Shown here in pieces: positions 23,801 to 35,800 of a stretch of 64,000 bases of DNA. The position numbers were made by a program, and so were the translations under genes. Location: positions 21,294,480-21,358,479 of the forward strand of contig OY759218.1 in assembly GCA_963662175.1 (NCBI GenBank), written 5' to 3'. Numbering within the stretch: the first letter of the stretch is position 1; the number at the start of each line of letters is the position of its first letter. The notes under the pieces were generated by a model. It made no database searches and was not told the DNA's origin. It saw only the letters and a list, made by a program, of their open reading frames with translations. The stretch comes from Aradus depressus (lineage: Eukaryota > Arthropoda > Insecta > Hemiptera > Aradidae).

Positions 23801-26800
23801 AATAATAAACATTTCTGGTCATTGTTTCCCGAGCTTTGACCCTTTCTGGTTTGCACGGAAATCTTACTTTCCCGCACGTTTACCATAATAACTCCACTTC
23901 TACTTAATCAGAAAACAAGTAAGGGTTATATTAAAGAGGTGTGTTTTGATGACTAATTATCCAAGGCAGATTATTTTCGAATCGAAATCGTATTTGTCAC
24001 TATATATCGCAATGGCGTGAAAGATGGAAAATGTATCAGGCATCGCAGGGTAACACAACAACTAGTGAACTATAAGTCACCTGAGAATCACTATTTTCCT
24101 GTGCAACTTGTTCACCTCCTAGGTCTCCTTTGACTTCAATAACCTAAAAATTAATGAAGACAAATATAAATTCTGTAAGATGTGAAGAGCAATGATAGGA
24201 GATAGGGGACAGGTCTGTTTGAGTTTTTATCTGGAAACTCCGGTTAACCCATTGAAAGGAATCGTAAACATTTTTCTTCAGATTGTAAAACTACGTTAAA
24301 TTTCATATAGATTAAAGAAAAAATAAGTGTTTGGTTTCAACCAATCATTGCGGAGATATTCAATAACAAAGTTAAGAGCCTGAGGAGTGATTCTCAAAAA
24401 ATCAACTGCAGGCTGGTCTTGAAACAGTTTCTTCCACTAAATAAGGAATATCCTAATGCCTTAGCCATAATCTTATTGGAAAATCAATTTAAATCGAAAA
24501 CGGAACCTCATAGCTATGTGTGTCTGTTAGTCTGTCTGGGTCCCTAGAGATCAAATGATTTGAATTAGAAAGTTGAATTTTATTTCTGAAATACGACCAA
24601 TCAATCACAACAATTTTCACAAGATCAGAAAAACAAAATATTTTCTGGGAGAATTGAGTAGGAAATTTTGTAATAGGAGAATTCTGAGCAAAAAATGACC
24701 TATGTACATAGGTTCGTAAGTTCAAAAGTTATTTCAAACAAAATCTCAACAAATAAAGTTTTGTTTTGTACGTTTTGAAAAAGATCTCACCTCACTAAAC
24801 TAAAGCTAGTAATAAAAAAACTCACAATAGGAGGTCCTTCTTTCGGTGTAATATTCTTTGTCACTTTTTCTTCTGTAGTTTCAATTTCATACATCTGAAA
24901 CAATATAGTGATCATACTTAATATTTTTCTGCAGAGATCTTGTGAGGCACTCAAAAAAAATAAAGAAACACTACTGTTTTTTAAAATATTGTCTATTTCA
25001 CAAAATATATACAATAGATGGCAGTACTTTTGGTATTGCTTGATGATGAAGATAATTCTTCAGCCACGACTAACAAATACTTAGGGGCTGAAGATGATAG
25101 CAATATCGGAAGTACTCCTTTTACATTATATATTTTGTGAAATATACAATATTTTAAAAAACATTAGTTTTTCCTTATTTAAAACTACTAGAAGATTCAG
25201 CATGTTCTAGACTATCTCTGCTCAAAACTGTTCTATCAAGTTCATAATAGTAACGTAAATACAGATGTTTAAATAGAAGGGGTGAAATATGATACAGGTT
25301 TTATGGTGAATGTAAGTGAAATACTGGACAGGGTGATTTTAATACACGTATATAACAAATAATTCAATGATCGTATTTTCCTTGTTTTTGCGAAAAATAT
25401 TTAATATTGCTAGGATATGTTGAGTTCGGTTTTCAATGTGCTTTATTCGCCAAAGCAAGCGACAGCGCGACGTGGGACTGCCTAGGAACTAATTTGCGCT
25501 GATCTCTAGGTTCCTGAAAGATCGGTCTGCCATCAGTCAGCTGTTTACTAGAACTACCGTGGATATCAACAGAGGCTGTCCCCAGGGCTCGGTGCTAGGA
25601 CCGATCCTACGGAACATCTTTGACGGGTTGCTCCGTGACCTCGAGAACCGTGGATATAAAGCAATAGCCTATGTCGACGACCTCGTGGTCACGGTCCAAA
25701 CTGATAGACATGTCACTCTTCGCGCGCAAGCCGCCATAGATGATATAAGCAACTGGTGCTGCTCTAACAAGCTCGCCCTTGAGAGGGAGGCCCGATCCAC
25801 GGCACCCTCTGGCTTTAACGATCCAAGGGCGACACATTGAGAGCCCGGCTGTGATTACGTACCTAGGGGTGCGAATTGCGCCGGGGCTGAAAGTAATGCC
25901 ACACGTTGTAGCCATTAAAGAAAGGACAACAGCCATTTTCAACGCCCTGAGCCGCCTAGCCCGCGCGACATGGGGCCTCGGCTACTCTGCGTGTAAGTCA
26001 ATCTACACCGGAGTATTCGTGGCTTTAGCAAGCTACGCTGCTGCTGGTTGGTGGCATCGCCCCATGAAACGGCAGCATGATTCTGTTGCAAGCCCAGAGA
26101 GCAGCCCTTTTAAGGATTACAAGAGCTTATCGAACTGTCTCTATGGCTGCGCTACAGGTATTGGCCGGAGCTCCGGGTACGCCTTGACTCGACGTGGGTA
26201 CAGCCTGATCACCGGATGTCTCAGATATTATCAGGTCACGGAGACTTTATCTCCAAACTCTTTTTCTTTAGGAGGAAGAACAACCCAAACTGTTCATGTG
26301 TGGGCATTGAGACTGCAGAACATGTGGTCCTCGATTGCCCGCTATATGACCAGGCCAGGGTGGAGTTGATTCGCGGGACCGGATCATACCTGGGACTGAA
26401 TCCGCGGCAACTGGTGACGGAGACGGCTACCCAGTGTTCAACCGGTTTGTCGGCTCCTGGCGGCAGCAAAAAAATAGCGATGTGACGGGCTGGGGCGACC
26501 ACCGATCGCCCCCCGGCCCACCATAACCTCACTTTTAAGCATTAGTCAGATCCTGAGCTCCCTCTACAGATACGACGGGTGATGCTGCACAGCAAGGTGC
26601 ACCCGACACAATAAAGAGCAATAATAAAGGACTGACCCTATGAAAATTATACGGAATGTCCCAACTAAAATTCGATATAATGCATGCATGAACTTAATAC
26701 ATAATAGTCTCACCTCTGAGGAAGTGTCCATGTATATTATTTCGACGGTGTGTCCTTCCATCACACCGGACTTGACGCTGGTCCCTTTGACCGCTTTCTC

Positions 26801-29800
26801 GAGACTTATTTCGTTGATTTCTTCTACTTCTACTTCGTTTAATTCCGTAGCCTCTCCTCCTTCCGGTATTTCAACATTTCCGACGTCGGATATCTCACCC
26901 ACTGATTCAATTATGGATTCAACCACTTTTTCCTTTGAAAACAAAAAAAAAGAAAACGTTTTACTTCCATAGAGAGCTTGTCCTTTCTGCCCTAATTCGC
27001 AGTTCACGAGACAGTAAACAGAAAAAAAAAGAGAAAGGAAAACTGTAACATACACTAAACTGGAACTAAATACAGAAAAGTTTAAATACCTCCGAACAAT
27101 GTTCACTTTGCAAGTCTCTGTTATCTTCAATAATTATTTCTCTTTCCACATCTAGAAAAAATGTATATAATTTGTAAATTCAATTAAAATTATCATTATA
27201 CATAAATTTGAAACAATATTAACTCTCCGTTAGGCGCAATCGTTCTATTGGACAGACGGAGTTGACTTGTGGTCAGCAGTGAAGCAAGCTTCGGCTACCT
27301 TCGCCCGCTAGAATTAATGTTACAAACACATTTTAAAGCTCACAGAGAGATCAGCCAGTTGGACCATGTTTACCCGACTATGGCCAACACTTTTAATAAA
27401 ATTATTCTTAATCCTATTTTAAAATTACAATTTATTTTAAAGAATAAGGAATAATTTTATTAACAATTTTGAATTTTTCCGCTAGGATAGTCCTCTCTCA
27501 TTGAAGTTTCGAATATAATTTCAAAATAAAACCAGTTTCATTGGAATCCGTTCTGTATTTCAATCATAAGATAAAAATAAAACATGAAGGCCATAGCCGG
27601 GTAAACATGGTCCAACAAGCTGATCTTTGCAGCTACGTTGTCTCTGTGTCCATGTTTATCTAAAAAAATTTTTTTTTTCTTCTCCGAATTGGCAAACACT
27701 ATTGTAAGAACACTTAAGAAAGTAATATCTGAAAGATAAATGTTATGTTTTGAATAAATTCATTAATGTATTTTTTAAAGATAAAGGGGGGTTGCAATCA
27801 ATTTAAGATCCATTTTTTTATGAGGGGAGAGAATGTAACACTGCTCCTCTTAGACCAAGAGAGTACAAAAAAATTTTTTAGACGATGTAGTAAACTAAAA
27901 AAAATTACTTCTTCATCGGCGCAACAACTCATCTCTGAGTCAAGGCCTCCTGGATCAGCCTTCGCCAGTCGTCTCGGTCCTGTGCAGCTGCTCTCCAGTT
28001 TCTGACTCCAAGTAGGATCCTCGCATCATGCGCTACACCGTCCCTCCAACGCAGCTTCGGCCTCCCAACACGTCTGGTCCCGTGGATTTCCTCCAGTAAT
28101 GTCATCTTTGGCACAACATGGTCTCCCATCCTTGCAAAGTGTCCTGCCCATCTTAGTCTGTGAAGTCTTACAAACCTTACTACGTCCGGTTCTTGCAACA
28201 AAGCATATAGCTCCTGATTTGTTCTTCTCCTCCAGTCCTGTCCGTCGTAGACACCTCTATAGATGCAACGTAGGACCTTCCTTTCGTGAATCAGGAGTGC
28301 TTGTTCGTCAGTCTTTGCTATTGTCCATGTTTCAGAACCGTAATAAATGAATAAAACAAACTTATTTTTTGAGTTAACACTGTAAGTTAACACTGGACGG
28401 ATCAGAGGTGACGCCGGAATCCAAAGAAACAGCGGTTGGACTTGGTGAAAATAATACGCCCACCCATTAGGAATGAATGGAAACGGGGGAAAATTTACCG
28501 ATATTTATAGATAAGATATTTTAGATACTTCAAATATCTTTAAAAATACATTAATGTATTTATTTATAGAAACTTAACATATATCTATCAGATGCGGCCT
28601 ATGGCGCTTTACGGAGGGTTAATGATACAATATGATAAAATGTCTGACCATGAATTATCTCTTCGGAAGACATGTGGAGATCCCGTGGACTTTCTTTCTG
28701 TTTAAGTAGAATATCAAAACTTGATTCCTCTGAAAAATACATTTAGACAGATTACAATATAGCTTGGAATTATACTGAAATGAAAAAAAAATCACAAATT
28801 ACTGTACGTTAAAGTAATACATATTGTGGTACGAGACATACCACATGAAACAAGTTGTTACCAACTCTTTATCTTATCACCAAAACTTATTTCCGTACAC
28901 TGGTGTGACCCCACGAGGATGGCAGTAATGTAAGAAAACCAGTTTTGTTTTATAAAATAATCAGTGGAAAGACAACCTCTAGTTTCATTGGAAGAGTAAT
29001 TCATTTTTGTGATGTCTAGGTCAAGTTTATTTCAATGATGATTGAAACATACCTTCTTTAGGGACAGGAAGAGAAGTCAATTTTTGGGGGCCAGTTTCAG
29101 GCTTTTTTGTAACAGACTCCAAAAAAGTCGTAAGAGCTCTCGGTCCTTTCTTAACTAGAACAATTAAAGAATCACAATAATGATAAAAAATCTCAACTTT
29201 ATTTACATGCAAATTCTCAATTGGTTGAACAGCTATAAATAAATTTGATGGGAATAAAGTATAAATTAGAATGTAAATTATGAATAGACAGAAAATAAAT
29301 TAAAAAGTCTGGCTATGTGCTTCCCCAGCACGAATAAATAAATTATGTTTTCGCTCTCCGGAAAATTAATAGGGGCCATTCATATATTGACTTTCAGTTG
29401 TCAGCTGATCCTCGTCTGAGCAATAAGCCTTGTTTTCGTTGATAAATTTCTGTCGGTATTATAAAAAAAATATTGTGGTTTTTTAAGTTTGCTACGTCTT
29501 GCGTGATTTATAAGTAACTTAATAGTGAATACACAAGTCCAAATTCATTATTATGTGGTTTGTTGGTGGTTTATACAATGTATGACGAGGTCATAACATC
29601 GCTGGATTGGTCTGACAAAACATGTGAAAAACGAAAAGCACCTTCTAATAGCTCGACACCAGAAAGACCGGGTAAGCGCTACCAATTTGAGTTTACAATT
29701 CCAACAAATAACAAATATGCAATATTAAACAATCTCGGGGATAAAGAAAAGGAAGATAGCCCTAAAGTATCTAAACAAAATAGTCTGAAAATTCCCCCCA

Positions 29801-32800
29801 TATTCTTACATAATGCTCCAAATTACCTCGAAGTTATTAAAGATATAAAAACTATAGTTAAAAGCACATTCGAAACTAAAATAACCGGCAAAATTGTAAA
29901 AGTACTGACCTCTACTTCTGATGATTTCAGAGCATTAACTCAATATTACACTGAAAATGAAATACAATATCATACGTATGTCCACCCGGATGATAGAAAA
30001 CATAGTGTTATAATTAGAGGCGTTCCTTACTCTCTCTCGGAAGAAGAAATAATGGGTGAGCTGGCCCAAAAATATCCAGTCACTAGTGTATTCAGAATCA
30101 GAAATAAAGATAAAAATCCAACACCACTATGTGCTGTGGAACTGACAAATAATGAAGCAGGAAAGGGTATTTATGAGCTAGACAGGGTCTTTTATTCTGT
30201 GGTAAGAGTAGAACCACGGAAAAAATCATCAAATATACCTCAATGTTCAAACTGTCAGCGGTATAACCACACCAAAAACTTTTGTAAATTAAGTCCTCGG
30301 TGTGTCAAATGTGAAAAAAATGAGGGAACAGCCAGTTAAGAATGGGCTGTTGACAACAAAGAGACAGAATCTACTAGAAAACTATATGAATGTAAACAAT
30401 GGTTCTCCCACTCCCACCGCTAGACAAGGTCCAGGCTTACCAACATTCGCAGATATCACTAAAAATCCCTCTCAAGCTAGAAAATTCCCTGAGGATTCCA
30501 AGAATAAATCAGAAAATTCTTCAAATACATCCTTTGTCCTCTCGCAAATTTTTGATATCGTGATCACTGCCATTAACCCTCGGATACGCGCGGATGGAAA
30601 AAAACAGGGATACGCGCGGTGTATCATTTTGATACAATGGGCGTTAGGAGGAGGCTGGGTCATGGCAACTTGTGGTGAATGTTTTAAAATGAAACTTTAT
30701 TTATTTATTTATGAAACTTTATTTTAAAAAAAGTTGTATCTCCAAACACACATCAGAAAATCAAAATATAAAGAGTTACATGGCACTTGAGTTTCCTCAG
30801 TCTTCGTACTCTTACAATTTTTTTAAAGGAACTTTATTCAGTCATTTACAATTAAAGTCATAGTTTTCTTCTTTTACAAAATAAACATAATATACGGTAG
30901 GTACTTATCAAACAACACGTCACAAAAACAAAACAAAAGAGCCACATAATTAGGCAGAAATAAAAAGAACGATAGTTTCAAATCACAATATTATCAAGGT
31001 TCACTATGCTAAATAATATTTTGGCTACAGTTATCACACATTGTTACAATATGTTCTGAACACAGATATTGTTTGCATAGGATACAATTGTGATAAGTAA
31101 GTCTGCTTTTTTTTGAAGCTTTACAAGGATCGCACCTCTTTCGTTTTTTTTCTGTGGATTGGCTTTGTGGAAGTGCTCTCTCTCGCAGCCGCCTCTGTTG
31201 TTCATCACCGTTGCTAGTGACATCTTCATCCAAATTCAGATCTGTAGCAAGTTGGGCGATCTGGCTTCTCTCACCACCGATGCTTTCTTCCAGAATGTCA
31301 ATCTCACAATTATTTCCTGAAGTACTGGGTTCTTGCGAATAATCGTTGTTTGGTGCGCTTGAGATATGCAGTTCATTAGTTGTTTCATTTTCCGTCGCAA
31401 GTCGTGAATTCAACTTATCAAAAGACTTCTTCCACTTTATTTGCAAATGAGTATGAATTCCAGATGTGTTCCCGATTCGTCTTTCAACATGCGGCTTCAC
31501 CAACTCTTGGCCCAACTTTTTCAGAAAAACTCTACGTCTTACTTGTTTGTTCAAATTTTTCATATGTATGACATTAGCATTTATTGCAGCCATGTTCAGT
31601 ATAGAATAAAAAATAGTCAATGGCCATCGTTTAGACCTACGTTTCACAGTGTACGACTCACACATTTGGTCATTTGAATCGACCCCACCTTTATTTTTAT
31701 TGTAATATGTAATAATATCAGGTTTTTTCTTTTCACCTGTTTCTTTGTCAATGGCAGCATCAAAATGCATAGATGAAATAACGAGGACGTTCTTCTTTGG
31801 TTTGGGTACGTATGAAACAAGAGTTGATTTTGGTCGGAAACCAAACAAGGTTGACTTGACTTCACGACCACGGACCTCTTTGAATGCAGCAGGTACTTGA
31901 ATTTTATTCTTTTTTAAGGTTCCCACTACGCTCAATCCAACTCCAGCTAACTCTTCTACTAAGCCTACGTCTGAAAACCAGTTGTCGATGGTTATATTTC
32001 GCCCAGTGTGCAATATAGGTGCTGCCAATCTTTTGACTACATCAATTGGTTTGTTGGAAACACAGAAACGAGACCCCTCAGGTTGAGCACCCGCATAGAT
32101 TTCAAGGTTGTAAGCATAAAACACCTCGGCATCAACCATCGCATATATTTTCAGGCCATACTTGCGTGGCTTAGATGGAATATATTGTGTAAATAAACAT
32201 CTTCCTCTAAATCCCTCCAACTTTTCATCAATTGTAACTGATTCGCCAGGCGAGTAATTTTTTTTGCAATTGTTCACAAATGATTCGAACAACTCTCTAA
32301 TTGGGGCAAGACGATCAAGTTTCAAATTCTGAGTCCTCATTGTCCGATCATCGAATCTCAAGCATTTTAGTAACAACAAAAACCGTTTCTGACTCATAAT
32401 GAAAGAGAAATTTACTCCGAATCCTCCTTCATCGAAAATATCTCGAACATTCAGATTGTTCATACGTAAGACACCGGTTAGATAAAGAATACCTATCAGT
32501 GCTTTTATTTCGATTGCATCTGTTACTTGGCAGTCTCTTTCCCTCGCGTATTTGCTCCGCTCTTCTAGTTCCATGAACTGATTGGTGTATTTCACTATAT
32601 TCTCAATCATTGAATCATCAATAAGAAAATTCCATACACTCGAAGGAGTGTCAGCTGCTTTAGCTTCTCCCAAAACTGTTCCCATGTCCTTAGCCAAAAA
32701 ATTTTGCTTGCGACGTCTTATATTGTATGGTTTTTTTTTCCAACGCCAAAAATCAATAATTTTATTCCTTACTTTCTGGAATGCTGTGAAGTAATCAGAA

Positions 32801-35800
32801 TCTTCATGGGTAGGATCAGCGCTTGACATGTCTTCTAATTCATTTTCAGAAATACCACTCTGTTCTGTGTTGGAATCGCTCTCTCTTTCATCAATAGGCC
32901 CATCTTCTGCTTCGTCTCCACCTTTGTCATCATCAGAATCTTGTCCTGATCCGTCGTCTTCAGCCAAAAGAGCTGATCGAATTGCAGCATTGTCGTGTTC
33001 ATCAAATAAATCATACACTCGCCGGCTGGAGGCCATTGTATCTGAAATCACAACAACCAATGAAAATTAAAAACCTAGATACGCGCGGTATCACATTGAT
33101 ACATATCCCAATAAATCTATGGAGAGACTCACGATCTTCTCCATATTTCATAAATAGAATCCTCCGTTACACATATTTCAACCTAAAAACTCATAACGTT
33201 AAAAACAAAAAAAAAAATAGAAATTACCTGGATACGCGCAGTGTATCAGGATGATACAAATCCACAAATGTCACTTCTAACGTCTTCTTCGAAATCCAAC
33301 AACCAACTGAACAGGAAGTGGCCTTGAAATTAGAAAGATAGCTGGAGTGGGGACATCTCAACGTCACGCGAGTGGGCCAGGCATCAGTTTGAAAACGTAT
33401 TCAGTATCAATTTGATACCGCGCGTATCCGAGGGTTAAACCGTATTTACCCCACATTATCTCCTTTTTTACAAATCTTTTTACCGACAACAAGTGGCCTT
33501 GAAATTAGAAAGATAGCTGGAGTGGGGACATCTCAACGTCACGCGAGTGGGCCAGGCATCAGTTTGAAAACGTATTCAGTATCAATTTGATACCGCGCGT
33601 ATCCGAGGGTTAAACCGTATTTACCCCACATTATCTCCTTTTTTACAAATCTTTTTACCGACAACATAGTTAACAAAGCTAAATGACCTCAGCGAATATT
33701 TCATTGAATGAATTAAAAATCCTAAACTGGAATGCAAATGGGATAAAACATAAAAAGAGACTTCTTAAGGACTTTCTATACAGACACCAGATCAACGTAG
33801 CCTGCATCACTGAAACACATCTTTCTGCTCCGGATAAATTTCAGGTTCCAGGTTTCCTTACTTACAGAACAGATCGAGCTAGTGTAAAAGCAGCTGGTGG
33901 AGTGTGCATTATTATTAAGAAGACCATTCCGCATCATAGCTTACAGCTAGGCAACCTTATCAATATGGAAGGGGTAGCTTTACAACTGGTCACAGATAGG
34001 TCCTCTATCAACCTAATAAGTGCCTATTTAGCTCCTAATAAGAAACTACTAGACCAAGACCTTCAACAACTTTTTCTGAACAAACCCACTTTATTATTTG
34101 GAGATTTAAACGCTAAACACACGGTATGGGGCTGTAATAAAACAAATAGAAATGGCAACACTCTATTAAACCTAACAAACATCAATAATATCCTAGTTAC
34201 AGCTCCGTCCCTACCTACATACTACCCTACATCCCTACGTAAATCTGCAGACATACTGGATATCAGCTTGAGCCGGGACATCTATACGCCGATATCTCAC
34301 TCAGTGTTAGCGGAACTCGACTCGGACCATGCGCCAGTAGTCATTAACTTCCAACTGATGGACACCATCCAGACTCAGCTTCCTAACTGCGATCACCTGA
34401 TCAAGGGGAAGATAGATTGGGATACCTTCAGACTCCGGCTTGATCTTCACTTGGACAGAACCCTCATGCTACCATTGACTTCTACGGAGAGCATTGAAGA
34501 AGCAGTCACCAACTTCACTCACTCTGTTTATACATCAGTTGAGGAGTCTACGTACAAACCTTACCAATACAGAAGAAACCAAAATCCTCTTCCGAGGTAT
34601 ATAGAGGAACTAATCAAAGAGAAACATAAGGTCCGTCGAGCCTGGCAACAAACAAGACTTCCTCATATCAAAAGTAGGTTAAATCAGTTAACAAGACGAG
34701 TGAGGTGGGAAGTTGATAACCACGAGATCGACAGTTACCAGAAGTACCTGGAAGAGATGGATCCCGGAGACCCGAGCATGTGGAGAGCCACCCGAAGGCT
34801 GCTCCGACATCCACACATCATACCTCCTCTCAAACATAATAATGAGATTTACCAGTCGGACATGGAAAAATGTTCAGCTTTTGCAGATCATTTTGAAAAT
34901 ATTTTTAAACCCTCCATCAAAAAGAATTTTCGACGTTTCTAAAAAAGTAGAAGCCCATTCAAAACTAGTTTATCAAACCGCACAACCACCATTAGCGTTT
35001 GTCCGGCCTTCTGAAATAACTCAATTCATTTCTCATCTTAAGAACAAAAAATCCACCGGGGACGATAAAATTCCTGTAATCGTTCTGAAAAATTTATCGA
35101 CCAAAGCAATATGTTTTCTCACAAATATGTTTAATTCCAGCCTTCGAAAAGGTTATTTCCCGAAAGTATGGAAGCATGCGCAGATGATAGTCATCCACAA
35201 ACCTGGGAAACCGAAAGCGGACCTCTCAAGTTATAGACCCATAAGTCTGCTACCCTCTTATATACACTTTACACCTCAGGCATGCCCACGTCACCATACC
35301 TTGACAGCTACATATGCCCTTGTCACTCTCATCTTAGCTGTTGCTGAATTTTCCATAAATGCCTCCAACACCAAGTTACTCTAATTGAGAACTGGTGCAA
35401 CATTTGGAAAATTAATATCATATCCCAACATATGACATTTACACTAATTGTGAGACGAGATACATGTCCCGCCGTTTTTATCTACAACAAGCCCCTCCCT
35501 CAGACTAACATCGTAAGATATTTAGGACTTAGTCTGGACAGACGACTGACATGGAATGTAATACATTTAATTTGATTTAAAATACTTAAAAAATATTAAA
35601 CTTCAATTTCAATTATCTCGATGGGCTTTATAGCCAGAGGTGTAATTTTTTCTCTTTTACTCAGCAATTAAATGAAAATGCTAAAATCGACAAAACCATT
35701 GAGAGAATATCCTGCGATAATTATCATTAATTATAATTCATTATTTATATTATATATAATTCAGTACCAGGGTATTCTCTCAATTTTTTTTGTATATTAC

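Larger units (their letters stand above)
29380..35580 (+). mobile_element. Jockey-type non-LTR retrotransposon, split by piggyBac
   Basis: A LINE with ORF1 (gag-like) and ORF2 (endonuclease plus part of the reverse transcriptase). ORF1 is interrupted by a piggyBac element at 30577-33434. ORF2 has a frameshift near 34940, and an internal deletion around 35265 removes most of the catalytic palm; a thumb remnant (YLGLSLDRRLTWN) follows. It sits in BRD8 intron 6 on the opposite strand. The 5' edge is approximate. Confidence 0.75.

Noticed and set aside
31154..32794. Several plus-strand frames
   Set aside because: Mirror frames of the piggyBac transposase coding strand.
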